64,000 bases of DNA from contig NZ_JADWPE010000007.1 of the NCBI RefSeq assembly GCF_017308985.1, positions 186,001 through 250,000 on the forward strand, read 5' to 3'. The stretch's first letter is position 1; each line of letters opens with the position of its first letter. This document shows, in pieces, positions 36,096 through 45,656 of this stretch. The notes beneath the pieces are model-generated. The model made no database searches. It had not been told where the DNA came from and worked only from the letters and a program-made list of their open reading frames with translations. The position numbers and the translations under genes were made by a program. This DNA comes from Lysobacter changpingensis (GTDB taxonomy: Bacteria; Pseudomonadota; Gammaproteobacteria; Xanthomonadales; Xanthomonadaceae).

Positions 36096-37313
36096 ATGCA
36101 CGCGATCCGATCCGCCGCCACCGCCATCCTCCTGGGCCTGCTGGCCTCGCCTGCCAGCGCGGTCACGCCGGTGGCGAGCGTGCGCATCGCGTTCGATCGC
36201 GACGGCCTCGTGTCCATGCAGGCGAATGGATTCGCCGACATCGCCGCGCAGCGCAAGGTCGGCGCCGACGATCCGGTGCGCATCGCGTCGATCTCCAAGC
36301 TCGTCACCGCGATCGGCGCGATGCGGCTGGTGGAACAGGGCAAGCTCGATCTCGATGCGGACCTGTCGCCATTGCTCGGCTGGCGGCTGCGTCACCCGGC
36401 GTATCCCGACGAACCGATAACGCTGCGGCTGCTGCTTTCGCATCGCGCCGGCCTGACGGACGCGGCGGGCTACTACGCGGTTCCGCTCGACGGTGCGCTG
36501 CGCGACATCACCGACGACCCGCGCGCGTGGGACGACGCGCATGCGCCGGGCACGTTCTTCCGCTACGGCAACGTCAATTTCCCCATCGTCGCCTCGGCGA
36601 TGGAGAAGGCCACCGGCGAACGCTTCGACCGGCTGATGCAGCGGCTGGTGTTCGAACCGCTGCGCATCGACGCGTGCTTCAACTGGGAAAGCTGCAGCCG
36701 CGAGACCGCAGGCCGCGCGGTGGTGCAGTACGACGCCGCGCGCAAGCCGGTGTACGACAACCATCGCGGCGGCAAGCCGGACTGCGCGGTGATCCGCTCG
36801 ACGAAGCGCGACTGCGATCTGTCGCAATGGAAGCCCGGCCGCAACGGCGCCCTGTTCTCGCCGCAGGGCGGGCTGCGCATTTCAGCAAATGGACTGGCGA
36901 GGATCGGTCGCATGCTGCTCGGCGAAGGCGAGCTCGATGGCGTGCGCGTGCTGTCGCCCGCCTCGGTGCGCACGCTGACGAAGCCGGTGTGGACGTACGC
37001 ACCCGACAACGGCCTCACCGTGGAAGAGGATGCCAGCGGCAAGTCGCGGCACGGTTTCTTCTGCCGTTACGGACTGGCGGTGCAGACGCTGGCGACGAAG
37101 CGCGAGGGCTGCCGCGACGATCCGTTCGGCGACGGCGTCGAACGCTTCGGGCACGCGGGTTCGGCGTACGGGTTGCTGTCGGGGCTGTGGATCGACCGCG
37201 CTTCGGGCAAGGGCGTGGTGTATTTCGCCACCGGCGTGGAGGACGCACCGCGCGGGGCGCATTCGGCGTTCACCGAGGTGGAGGAAGCGCTGGCGCGAGG
37301 AAAGCCGTTGTAG
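36096..37313 (+). CDS. secreted serine hydrolase (beta-lactamase/class C-like)
   Basis: 405 residues with signal peptide (about 1-22). The SxxK catalytic motif is Ser65-Ile-Ser-Lys68 (ASISKLV), the YxN motif is RYGNVN (about 157) and a HxG-like motif is FGHAGSAYG (about 348). This is the EstB/penicillin-binding-protein-like class that hydrolyses esters or D-peptides. Its stop codon TAG is part of the TGTAGCCCGGG repeat that follows, so the repeat defines the C-terminus. Confidence 0.9.
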   Translation: MHAIRSAATAILLGLLASPASAVTPVASVRIAFDRDGLVSMQANGFADIAAQRKVGADDPVRIASISKLVTAIGAMRLVEQGKLDLDADLSPLLGWRLRHPAYPDEPITLRLLLSHRAGLTDAAGYYAVPLDGALRDITDDPRAWDDAHAPGTFFRYGNVNFPIVASAMEKATGERFDRLMQRLVFEPLRIDACFNWESCSRETAGRAVVQYDAARKPVYDNHRGGKPDCAVIRSTKRDCDLSQWKPGRNGALFSPQGGLRISANGLARIGRMLLGEGELDGVRVLSPASVRTLTKPVWTYAPDNGLTVEEDASGKSRHGFFCRYGLAVQTLATKREGCRDDPFGDGVERFGHAGSAYGLLSGLWIDRASGKGVVYFATGVEDAPRGAHSAFTEVEEALARGKPL

Positions 37314-37392
37314 CCCGGGTAAGCGGAGCGCACCCGGGGAACCTGCGCTGGGGCGGCTGAAACCCGGGTGCGCTCCGCTTACCCGGGCTACA
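37309..37392. repeat. TGTAGCCCGGG palindromic repeat, copy 5
   Basis: Arms TGTAGCCCGGGTAAGCGGAG and complement with a 25-base centre, between convergent genes. Supplies the TAG stop of the serine hydrolase. Confidence 0.9.
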
Positions 37393-37416
37393 ACGGCTAC
37401 AACGGTAGCGTGCGGC

Positions 37417-38631
37417 TCACGCCATCTCGTCGGCGGCAGCCTCACCGCGCCGCAGATCCGCCCGCGCCCACGCATAGATCAGCAAGCCGCCCACCGCGGT
37501 GGCCGCACCGACGATACCGGTCGACGTCCAGCCGTACCCCGCCGTGATCGCCATTCCGCCCAGCCACGGCCCCAGTGCGTTGGCGAAGTTGAACGCCGAG
37601 TGGTTCGACGCCGCGGCCAGCGTCTGCGCCTCGCGCGCGACGTCCATCAGGTGCGCCTGCAACACCGTCGCCAGCGCGCCCATCGTGCCGACCGCGAGCA
37701 CCGTCGGCAGCACCGTCCACGGCGATTTCGCCGCGAGCGGCCACACCAGCAGCACCGCGATCGACCACAGCAGCACGCGCGGGACCGCACGGAAGCCGAA
37801 ACGATCGAACAGCCAGCCGCCGCCCAGCGTGCCGAGGATGCCGCCGATGCCGAAGGCGATCAGCCCGAACGGCACAAAGGATTCACGCACGCCGGTGACG
37901 TGCACCAGGGTCGGCGCGAGATAGCTGAAGACGCAGAACATGCCGGCGAAACCGATCGCGCCGATGCCCAGCGCCAGCCACACCGGCTTGCGGTTGAAGT
38001 CGCGCAGTTCGCGCAGCGCGTCCGGGCGCGGGGCGTTCATGCCGCGCGGAAGCACGCGCATGGTCATCGTCACCGTCGCCAGCGCGAGCAGCGTCACCAG
38101 GCCGAACGCCCATCGCCAGCCGAACGCCTGGCCCAGCCACGTCGCCAGCGGATTGCCGACCAGCAGCGCGATCGACAACCCCAGCATCACGCGCCCCACC
38201 GCGAGCCCGCGCTGTTCCGGCGGACTGATGCGCGCGGCCACCAGCGCGGCGATGCCGAAGTACGCGCCGTGCGGCAGGCCCGCGACGAAACGCGCGAGCA
38301 TCAGCGGGACGTAACCCGGCGCGAGCGCGCTGGCGAGGTTGCCGACCGCGTAGAAGCCCATCAGGCACAGCAGCAGGCTGCGCCGCGAGAGCCGGTTGCC
38401 GAGGATCGCGAGCAGCGGCGCGCCGACCACCACGCCCAGCGCGTAAGCGCTGATGACGTGGCCGACCTGCGGCTCGGTGACGCCGAGGCTGCGCGCGATG
38501 TCGCTGATCAGCCCCATCACGACGAACTCGCTGGTGCCGATGGCGAAGCCGCCCATCGCGAGGGCGAACAGGATCAGGACGACCTGGCGCGGCGTCAGCA
38601 CCGGCCCGGAGGAGGAGGATGCGGGGGACAT
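37417..38631 (-). CDS. MFS transporter, DHA1/AraJ-like
   Basis: 404 residues from the ATG at 38631 (18 bases further upstream another in-frame ATG exists). Twelve helices; begins after a Ser-rich tail with VVLILFALAMGGFAIGTSEFVVMGLI, the usual start of the AraJ/YdhP/NepI drug and sugar efflux branch. Motif A is GNRLSRRSLLL, inside the loop between helices 2 and 3. Substrate unknown; export of small molecules likely. Confidence 0.9.
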   Translation of the reverse strand: MSPASSSSGPVLTPRQVVLILFALAMGGFAIGTSEFVVMGLISDIARSLGVTEPQVGHVISAYALGVVVGAPLLAILGNRLSRRSLLLCLMGFYAVGNLASALAPGYVPLMLARFVAGLPHGAYFGIAALVAARISPPEQRGLAVGRVMLGLSIALLVGNPLATWLGQAFGWRWAFGLVTLLALATVTMTMRVLPRGMNAPRPDALRELRDFNRKPVWLALGIGAIGFAGMFCVFSYLAPTLVHVTGVRESFVPFGLIAFGIGGILGTLGGGWLFDRFGFRAVPRVLLWSIAVLLVWPLAAKSPWTVLPTVLAVGTMGALATVLQAHLMDVAREAQTLAAASNHSAFNFANALGPWLGGMAITAGYGWTSTGIVGAATAVGGLLIYAWARADLRRGEAAADEMA

Positions 38632-38712
38632 GCGGGCATTATGTTGCATTGCAGCAGGCGGCGCGACCCGCTTGCGTGAACGGCCTCAACCATTCCGGAA
38701 GCGACGCGCCTT

Positions 38713-38790
38713 TGTAGCCCGGGTAAGCGAAGCGCACCCGGGAGTCAGGCGCGATGGGGTCCCGGGCGCGCTTCGCTTACCCGGGCTACC
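38713..38790. repeat. TGTAGCCCGGG palindromic repeat, copy 6
   Basis: Good arms, short centre; between the MFS start and the end of the HAD gene on the same strand. Confidence 0.88.
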
Positions 38791-38798
38791 AAAGCGGG

Positions 38799-39425
38799 CT
38801 ACGGCGCGAGAAGCCGCCCCAGCTCCGGCACCGACTCGAAGAACTCCTCCGCCCCCATCGTCCGCAGCGTGTCGGCATGCGCGTAGCCCCAGCCCACCGC
38901 GCCGAACGCCACGCCCACGCGGCGTGCGGCCTCGCCGTCGCTGACCTGGTCGCCGACGTAGATCGCCTCCGACGCCGCCGCCCTCGCCTCCTTCAGCATC
39001 CGCGCGATGCGCCGGTGCTTGCCGAGCATGTGCGCGCCGCCGTCGATCAGTTCGATCGCGCCCAGCAGCTCCGCGTCGATCACGCGCCGCACGTTCTCCA
39101 CCGAATTGGACGTGAGGATCGCCAGCCGCGCGCCGCCGTCGCGCAGCTGGCGCAGCACCTCGGCGACGCCGGGAAACAGTGGCACCGGCGGCGCGCCGCG
39201 CATCATGCGGATGAAATCCGCCGCGACGATCGGCGCCTTCCACGCGGGCAGGTTCACTTCGCGCATCAGCTCGCGCGTGCCGAGGCGGCGCAGCGCATCG
39301 ACGCGGTCCTCGGCGATGGCGGTGAATCCATGCCTGTCGGCCAGCGCGTGCTGCGCCTTCACGAAGAACGGGAAGGAGTCGGCCAGCGTGCCGTCGAAGT
39401 CGAAGATGACGAGGGGATAGCGCAT
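38799..39425 (-). CDS. HAD-family phosphatase, Gph-like
   Basis: 208 residues. Motif I FDFDGTLADS, motif II LAILTSNS, a lysine in MLGKHRR and motif IV YVGDQVSDGEAA match phosphoglycolate phosphatase-type HADs with a helical cap. The ATG was chosen at the family start; the frame is open 21 bases more. Cytosolic. Substrate unproven. Confidence 0.88.
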   Translation of the reverse strand: MRYPLVIFDFDGTLADSFPFFVKAQHALADRHGFTAIAEDRVDALRRLGTRELMREVNLPAWKAPIVAADFIRMMRGAPPVPLFPGVAEVLRQLRDGGARLAILTSNSVENVRRVIDAELLGAIELIDGGAHMLGKHRRIARMLKEARAAASEAIYVGDQVSDGEAARRVGVAFGAVGWGYAHADTLRTMGAEEFFESVPELGRLLAP

Positions 39426-39427
39426 GG

Positions 39428-39536
39428 CTGGGACGAGTGGGAGCAACGAGTGGAAGAGGAACGAGTGGACACGATAGCCGATGGGTTCACTGCGCGGTGT
39501 TCACTGGTTTCTGGTTCCTTCTCACTCGTTTCCCGC
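39428..39536. repeat. GAAACGAG-type inverted repeat, copy 3
   Basis: Left half GACGAGTGG, CAACGAGTGG and AGGAACGAGTGG; right half CTGGTTCCTTCTCACTCGTTTCC. Unlike the other copies it lies between divergent genes, within their promoter gap. Confidence 0.65.
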
Positions 39537-39556
39537 CAGCCCGATACAGTGCCCGC

Positions 39557-39952
39557 ATGAGCAACCCGGCCGCCGTCCTTGCCGACGCGATCCTCGTCCT
39601 GCACGTGGGGATCGTCGCGTTCGTGATCCTCGGCGCGCTCGCCGTCTTCGTCGGCCGCACGCGTTGGCCCTGGGTGCGCGGCTTCCGGTGGCGGCTCACG
39701 CACGTGCTGCTGATGGTGTTCATCGCGTTGCAGGCGTGGCTCGGTGCGCTGTGCCCGCTCACGGTGTGGGAACAGGCGCTGCGACGTCGCGCGGGACAGG
39801 CGAGCTACGGCGAGTCGTTCATCGAGCACTGGCTCTCGCGCGTGATCTTCTTCGATGCGCCATGGTGGAGCTTCGTCGCCGCGTACAGCGCGTTCGCGGG
39901 GCTGGTGATCGCGGCGTGGTTCGTGGTGCCGCCGCGAAGGGGGATGGGTTGA
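39557..39952 (+). CDS. DUF2784 family membrane protein
   Basis: 131 residues with about four hydrophobic helices, including LHVGIVAFVILGALAVFVG, and the conserved AWLGALCPLTVWEQALR motif of DUF2784. Inner-membrane protein of unknown function. Divergent from the HAD gene. Confidence 0.9.
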   Translation: MSNPAAVLADAILVLHVGIVAFVILGALAVFVGRTRWPWVRGFRWRLTHVLLMVFIALQAWLGALCPLTVWEQALRRRAGQASYGESFIEHWLSRVIFFDAPWWSFVAAYSAFAGLVIAAWFVVPPRRGMG

Positions 39953-39998
39953 GCCCCTCTCCCCCAGCGATCGCACACCAACGCAACGCTCGTTCCTT

Positions 39999-40077
39999 TG
40001 TAGCCCGGGTAAGCGAAGCGCACCCGGGAGCGCGACCACGTCTCCAACCCGGGTGCGCTCCGCTTACCCGGGCTACA
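39999..40077. repeat. TGTAGCCCGGG palindromic repeat, copy 7
   Basis: Well conserved, between convergent genes. Confidence 0.9.
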
Positions 40078-40099
40078 GGAGCTACAAGAGCGACAACAA

Positions 40100-41488
40100 T
40101 CACTTCGCCTGCAACTGCCGCGCAAACACCCAATCGGCCACCTTGTTCCCCGCCTTCAACCCGGCCAGGCACGCCTCGGTGAAATGAATGCCCGAATACA
40201 CGCGCCCCATCGCCTGCTCATGCTCGGCGGTGGACAGCGACGGATAACCGCGCGTGATCGTCTTCACTGGCAGGTCCACCAGCGGCGGCGGCAACGGCGC
40301 GACCGGCGCGCTGACCGTGCGCGAGAACGCCAGCGCATCGCTCCGGAAGTAACGCCGCAGCATCTGCGCCGCCGCCCCGGTCATCGACGTCGAGGCGCAC
40401 GGATAGTCCGGATACGGCGGTGTCTGCAGGAACGGCCGCCACGTCGCGTCGCTCCTGGTGAACGGATTGCCGTCGTCGGGCCAGCGGATCGCGGTGACCG
40501 GACGCCAGAAGTTGTACTGGTACTTGTCGGCCATGTTGGTGATGAGCGCGTCGGCCGTCGCCATGTTCACCAGCGCGAACAGGCGCGCGTGCTGCCAGCG
40601 GTCGAGCCCGCGCGTGGACGCGATGATGCGCGCGTTGCCGTTCCAGTCCAGCCCACCGCCGGGCCAGAAGCGCGCGATGTCCGTCTGCGGCGAGTTCGGC
40701 TGCGCACCGCGCACGCGCGCGTCGCCGATCGATTTCACCAGGTTGTACTCGGACGCGTACTTCGCGCCCTTCACCTTCAGGATCGCCGCCGGCGGCTGAT
40801 GGAACTGCGCCGCGCTGTTCACCGCGAACGGCGTGACGAACGCCCAGCCCATGAACTGCGGCGTGGTCGACGTCGGAAATTCCGGCGCCGGCGTTGCCTG
40901 GTGCACGCCCACCGAGGCCGGCAACGCGTATACGGGAAGGTTCGGCGTGCCGGAACCGTCGGTGGGCGCGAGACCGCCCGCGCCGTTGTCGGCATAACGC
41001 AGCGCGAGGATCGTCTCCGCCGCCGATTCGCCCGCGGCGATGCCCGCCGCTTCCAATGCATCCGGCGCGCCGGGGCCGATCGCCGCGTCGTACATCGCAT
41101 TGATCGCGATGATCGCGTTGGCGCGCGCGGCCGCTTCGGCCGGCGTGGGCGCGGTGGGCAACGCATCGATCATCGCCAGCAGCGCGGTGCGGTTGGCCGC
41201 GGCCACGGCCGCATCGGGCGATGCGTTGCCCGGCGCGCTCGCGACGGGGCGATAGGTGTTGTAGCGCGACTGGATCGAGTTGAGCGCGTCGTGCACCGAC
41301 AGCGACACGATGGCCATGGCGCGTGTCTGCTGCTGCGGCCCGCCGAAGCGCGGCACCACCGTGGGCCCGCTGGCGAGTGCGTTCCAGTCGGTCACCGAAT
41401 CGGCCTGCGACGGCAACGCGATGCAGAGCGCGAGCGCAGCGGCCAGCCGCGCGCGGCCGCGCCGTGAAAGCGTGAGGGAGGAGTTCAT
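40100..41488 (-). CDS. secreted vanadium haloperoxidase/PAP2-like protein
   Basis: 462 residues with signal peptide (about 1-30, ending PSQA). The C-terminal half has the vanadate/phosphate site pattern: KYQYNFWRP (K-x6-RP) and GRVYSGIHFTEA (R-x5-H). The middle motif PSGH is replaced by PDYPCASTSMTG, without the histidine normally expected there. The enzyme class is vanadium-dependent haloperoxidase or acid phosphatase; activity is uncertain because of that replacement. Confidence 0.88.
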   Translation of the reverse strand: MNSSLTLSRRGRARLAAALALCIALPSQADSVTDWNALASGPTVVPRFGGPQQQTRAMAIVSLSVHDALNSIQSRYNTYRPVASAPGNASPDAAVAAANRTALLAMIDALPTAPTPAEAAARANAIIAINAMYDAAIGPGAPDALEAAGIAAGESAAETILALRYADNGAGGLAPTDGSGTPNLPVYALPASVGVHQATPAPEFPTSTTPQFMGWAFVTPFAVNSAAQFHQPPAAILKVKGAKYASEYNLVKSIGDARVRGAQPNSPQTDIARFWPGGGLDWNGNARIIASTRGLDRWQHARLFALVNMATADALITNMADKYQYNFWRPVTAIRWPDDGNPFTRSDATWRPFLQTPPYPDYPCASTSMTGAAAQMLRRYFRSDALAFSRTVSAPVAPLPPPLVDLPVKTITRGYPSLSTAEHEQAMGRVYSGIHFTEACLAGLKAGNKVADWVFARQLQAK

Positions 41489-41641
41489 GGCGATGTCCTG
41501 TGGGGGAAAGAGGACGCGCCGGTCCGAAGCGCCCGCATGGCGCGCAGCGGACTGGTGCATTGGGACCCAACGCGATCCGCGCACGCACCGGCCGCCCGGA
41601 GGTCGCGCGGCTAGCGACGGGCGATGAGCGGCGGTGTGGTG

Positions 41642-41666
41642 GCATGGATGTTGGCGGATTGGCGCG
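41642..41666. repeat. 25-bp motif, copy 1
   Basis: Begins GCATGGATGTTGGCGG. The same 25 bases, with one difference, occur at 45504-45528; both precede plus-strand genes of the same accessory patch (51 and 129 bases before their ATGs). Could be a shared promoter or a repeat. Confidence 0.5.
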
Positions 41667-41716
41667 TCGGCCGGGCTCCTGCGACACTCGCGTGGATCGC
41701 CTGGGGAGGTGAACCG

Positions 41717-43266
41717 ATGGATGCCGTTTTCCGAAGTCGGGTGCTCGTGGTGGCGCTTTGCGCCGCGCTGATGCCCGCCGTCGCCACGCAAGCGACGGAT
41801 ACGACACAGGCGCCCGCATCGGCGTCGGCGTCCGGCGCGATGAACCCGCAGGCGCGCTGGTTCCGCCAGCAGCTGGCGTCGGCACACGCGTTGGCGCGGG
41901 GCGAGCAGATCGAGCAGGCCGATCGCGCCTTCGGGCGGCTGGTGGACGACCCGCTTCTCGCGACGCTGCCGGCGGGCGAGCAGCGCGCCGCGTTGTCCAC
42001 GGCCGGCTGGATGGCCATCCGCCAGGACCAGGGCGCGCGTGCCCTGTCGCTGTTTCGCCGCGCCGTCGCCGCGGAGGATTCGGACGCCGACGACTGGTAC
42101 CGCATCGCGATGATCGAGTTGGAGGAAGGTCGTCCCGAGGCGGGCGCGGTGGCCTTTACCGAAGTCGTCGAGCGTTGGCCGGAGCTGCTGCCGAACGTGC
42201 ACGAGCGCTACGTCATGCAACTGGTGTATCGCAGCCGACCCGGTTCGCCCGAACGCGTGGCGCTGCTGCGGGCGCTGTTCGATGCGAACTGGGATGCACG
42301 ACTGGGCAGCGCGTCCGACGCCTGGTACGAGCTTGCCGTCGAGGCGCTGGATCGCGGCGACGCGGACACCGCGCGCGCGGCGATCGCGCGCATCGCGTCT
42401 CCCGAACCGATGGTGCGCCTTCGCAGCGAGAAACGCTTCGACGCGGTGATGCCCGGCGAGGGCTGGTCGACCCGCCCGGAACGCGCGGCGCAGCGCGCGG
42501 TGGAGGCGCTCGGCGAGCAGGTCGCACTGGGCCGGACGACCTGGAGGTCCGCTCCCATCTCGCCAGTGCCATGCTGCTGAACGGCATGAACGAACAGGTC
42601 CTGGAGTTCACCACGCGCACGCTCGACGAGATCGCGCAGGCGCCGCCGGACGAACCGGCGTTCGCGAACCTCGACGACCACGTCTGGATCCTCAACGGCC
42701 GGGCCATCGCGCTACGACGGCTGGGACGAACCGACGAAGCGCTCGCCGAGCTGCACCGCGCCGCGCAACTCGCCGAGGCCGGCGAGCAGAACGTGAGCCA
42801 GGCGCTGAACCTCGGCGCCTTCCATTGCAGCCTCGGCCGCCCGGACGACGCCCTGCGCGCCATCGACGTGGTCGGTGCCATGAGCGGCTACGGCCGCATG
42901 GTCGAGAACGGCGTACGCCATTGCGCCGCCCTGCAGACGGGCGATCGGGGCGCCGCGCGCAAGGCGCTTGCCTACCTTCGCGAACACCGCGGCGACGGCG
43001 AGTTGTCCTACGTCGAAGCCTTGTTGCGCGAGGGCGATCTGGACACCGCCGCCGAGCGCGTCAAGGCGTTGCTCTCTTCCTCCGAACACCGGGGCCGCAC
43101 CCTTCGATGGATGCAGCAATACGTGCGTCCCGCTCCCTTGCCCGGCGATGTCGCCACCCGCGCCGCGCGCGAGACATTGCTGGCGCGCACGGATGTGCGC
43201 GAAGCGATCGACGCGGTCGGGCGGATCGGGGAGTACACGCTGTACCTTGAAGAATCGATGGATTGA
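41717..43266 (+). pseudogene. TPR-repeat secreted protein, frameshifted
   Basis: Signal peptide then helical TPR-like repeats. The first frame runs to a stop at 42578-42580 but the similarity-like helical sequence continues in another frame from about 42535 to 43266 (DLEVRSHLASAMLLNGMNE, AIALRRLGRTDEALAELHRA). At 42527-42540 the bases CTGGGCCGGACGACCTGG would read GPDDL if one C were added, so a single-base deletion explains both halves. Restored length would be about 516 residues. It could be a real pseudogene or a sequencing error. Next gene starts ten bases later. Confidence 0.8.
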
Positions 43267-43276
43267 GGGCGCGACA

Positions 43277-44170
43277 ATGCGACGCACCGTGTGGTGGAGC
43301 CTGTCGGCCGCGATGGTCACGGTTGCCGTCGCGTGGCTGATCGTCACGCACGCATCGCATGTCGCGCCCCCTGCATCGCCCTCCGTCGGCCGTACTGGAA
43401 CGCAGGAAGGCGTGGCCTCCCGTCGCACCACCGCGCATTACGCCATCGCGTCCTTCGCCACGGCGAAACAGACGACGCAGATCGCCGATGCGGTCGAGGC
43501 GTTGCATGGCGCATTCCTCGAGTTCTTCCCGGGCGTTCCGTCGCAGCGGCCGGATGGGCGGAAGCTCCAACTCGTGCTCTACCGCGACCAGGCGCACTTC
43601 AAGGCGAACAACCGCAGCAAACCGTGGGCCGAGGCGTATTACCGGCCACCCACGTGCTTCGCCTACTACGCCGTTGGCGAGCGCAACCCCTACCACTGGA
43701 TGCTGCACGAAGCGACGCACCAGCTGCATCACGAGCTCGCCGGGTTCTCGCGCGCGCAGTGGCTGGGCGAAGGACTCGCGTCCTATTTCGGAGCAAGCCG
43801 CATCGCGGCCGGCACGCTGATGCCTGGCACGGTGGATGCCGGCGCCTATCCGATCTGGTGGTTGCCGTCCCTGGCGCTCAGCGGCGACCTCGACCAGGAC
43901 ATCGCGCAGCGTCGCATCATTCCGCTACGTGCCCTGATCGAAGGTACCGGCCCGCCCATCGCGCAGCAGGTCAATCTCTATCACATCGAGTTCTGGAGCC
44001 TCACCCATTTCCTGTTGCACCACGACCAGGGGCGATACGCGAAGGCGTACCGCACGCTGCTCGAAGGCGACGGTTCGCTGGCGGAGTTCGAGGCCTTGGT
44101 CGGGCCGGTGGAACGGGTGCAGGTGGAGTGGTACGCGCACCTGCGGGCGCAGGTTTCGGCGTTGCGCTGA
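43277..44170 (+). CDS. membrane-anchored gluzincin-type peptidase
   Basis: 297 residues. An N-terminal helix (about 9-25) anchors it to the inner membrane or acts as signal. HEATH (His144, Glu145, His148) followed by GEGLA with Glu165 is the HExxH...E zinc site of M1/DUF1570-like gluzincins. The rest is helical. Substrate unknown. Directly follows the TPR gene and was probably co-transcribed with it; TPR plus peptidase suggests an envelope or secretion-related task. Confidence 0.85.
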   Translation: MRRTVWWSLSAAMVTVAVAWLIVTHASHVAPPASPSVGRTGTQEGVASRRTTAHYAIASFATAKQTTQIADAVEALHGAFLEFFPGVPSQRPDGRKLQLVLYRDQAHFKANNRSKPWAEAYYRPPTCFAYYAVGERNPYHWMLHEATHQLHHELAGFSRAQWLGEGLASYFGASRIAAGTLMPGTVDAGAYPIWWLPSLALSGDLDQDIAQRRIIPLRALIEGTGPPIAQQVNLYHIEFWSLTHFLLHHDQGRYAKAYRTLLEGDGSLAEFEALVGPVERVQVEWYAHLRAQVSALR

Positions 44171-44278
44171 GGCTGGCGCGCGCGGCATCGGCCGCGCCGG
44201 CGCGCAGCCCCCGGCGAAACCGGGCGTGCCAGGCACGCCCGGCCCGGGTTCTGGATTTCCACTCCTACGCGAACGCGA

Positions 44279-45301
44279 TCATTCTTCCTCGCCCAGCTTC
44301 CACTGCTTCTTCAGCGCGCTGCTCATCGCTTCGGACAGGCTCTCCTCGCTGGCGGCGGTGAAGGACGCCCACGCCTTGGTCAGCATGTCGGCGCGCCCTG
44401 CTTCGCCGACGGTTACCTCCAGTGCGGCCATCGAACCGCCACTGCCCTCGGGCAGATATGGTGGCATCGGCAGGGCCGCGGCCTTCGACCAGTCAAGCGT
44501 TTCCACGTGCGCGCAGGATCCGACCGGCTTGCGCTTGGAATCGACTTCGCAGTCGTCGTCGATCAGCACGGCTTCCTTGCCGTCCCGCTTGCTGGTCCAG
44601 TAATAGCCGGCGCCGTTCTGCGAACCGATGGCCTGGACGGATAATCCTGCGGAGAAGGCGAGCGCGCCCTTCGAATGGCGCGGCACGAAACGGTCGAAGT
44701 CGTAGCCCAATGGCAGCGCCTTCAAGGCGCCGTCTTCACGACGCAGCACGAAGACCATCGTCGAAGCCAGTTCGACGCTGCCCGCAGGACACCGCGCCAG
44801 CGCGTCGACCTGTTGCGTGCAGTACCAGCGCTGCGCGATGACGCAGCTCCGCGTTCCGTCGCCGCTCCATTTCGATGCGGCGAACACGTCGCCGAACTCG
44901 GGCTTGTTGCTGTAACCGGCGGTGTGCTCCTTGACCTGCTCGGCCGCACGCTTGCTCAGGTACTTGATGGCCAGACCCGCAAGCCAGTCGACGAGCACGC
45001 CGCCGGCCACCGCTGCGGGTGCCGCCAATGCGTTGACGACGCCTTTCTGGTCGGTGCTGGATCCCGGCGGCGCGGGAAACTCCGTGACACCGCATTCGCG
45101 CCCCACCGCGGCGCCGAGCATCGAATACCGGTCCACGAACATGCGCGTGGGATCCACCGCGCCGTGGAACTGCGTGACCTCCAGCGTGCTGGCCGATACG
45201 ACCTCCGGCACGCGTGGCGGTGCGGCGTGTGCCGGCCCGCCGGCCGAGGCGATGGCGAACACCAGCGACGGCATCCCCATGAACTTCACGACACCCCTCA
45301 T
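44279..45301 (-). CDS. exported protein of unknown function
   Basis: 340 residues with a signal-like N-terminus (GVVKFMGMPSLVFAIASAGGPAHAA). A hydrophobic stretch near 88-108 (VVNALAAPAAVAGGVLVDWL) could insert in a membrane; six cysteines in the mature part. It carries YYWTSKRDGKEAVLIDDDCEVDS. No family recognised. It is convergent with the peptidase gene and divergent from the M23/EF-hand gene; a partner or immunity role for that protein is possible but unproved. Confidence 0.8.
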   Translation of the reverse strand: MRGVVKFMGMPSLVFAIASAGGPAHAAPPRVPEVVSASTLEVTQFHGAVDPTRMFVDRYSMLGAAVGRECGVTEFPAPPGSSTDQKGVVNALAAPAAVAGGVLVDWLAGLAIKYLSKRAAEQVKEHTAGYSNKPEFGDVFAASKWSGDGTRSCVIAQRWYCTQQVDALARCPAGSVELASTMVFVLRREDGALKALPLGYDFDRFVPRHSKGALAFSAGLSVQAIGSQNGAGYYWTSKRDGKEAVLIDDDCEVDSKRKPVGSCAHVETLDWSKAAALPMPPYLPEGSGGSMAALEVTVGEAGRADMLTKAWASFTAASEESLSEAMSSALKKQWKLGEEE

Positions 45302-45503
45302 GCATCCTCCCCTTGTGGATGAAACGTTCCTTCGGGCACGGCGATGCCGGCGCATGTCGCGCCACCGCATCGAAGACGAACCCCCTGTCGTGCATCACCC
45401 CTCGCATTCCGCCGCGAACGGCGGCCCCGCGAGGGGCGGGGTGATTCTGGCATGTTCCGTTCGTAAGGGAGGCGTGCGATGCGCGCGCGTCAGCGCCCGG
45501 TGT

Positions 45504-45528
45504 GCGCATGGATGTTGGCGGGTTGGCG
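45504..45528. repeat. 25-bp motif, copy 2, in a 355-bp gap
   Basis: One mismatch to 41642-41666. The surrounding gap 45302-45656 holds no ORF, RNA or terminator that I recognise; it should contain the promoters of both divergent genes. Confidence 0.5.
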
Positions 45529-45656
45529 CGCGACATCGCAACTTCCGCGTCGGCCCACCCCACAGGCCACTCCTCGCTTTCGGACCTTTCTGATGGACGC
45601 GACGCAGCAGGATCGCGAGCGTTCGAGTCACCTTCGACTTCACGGATCCGAAGCTG

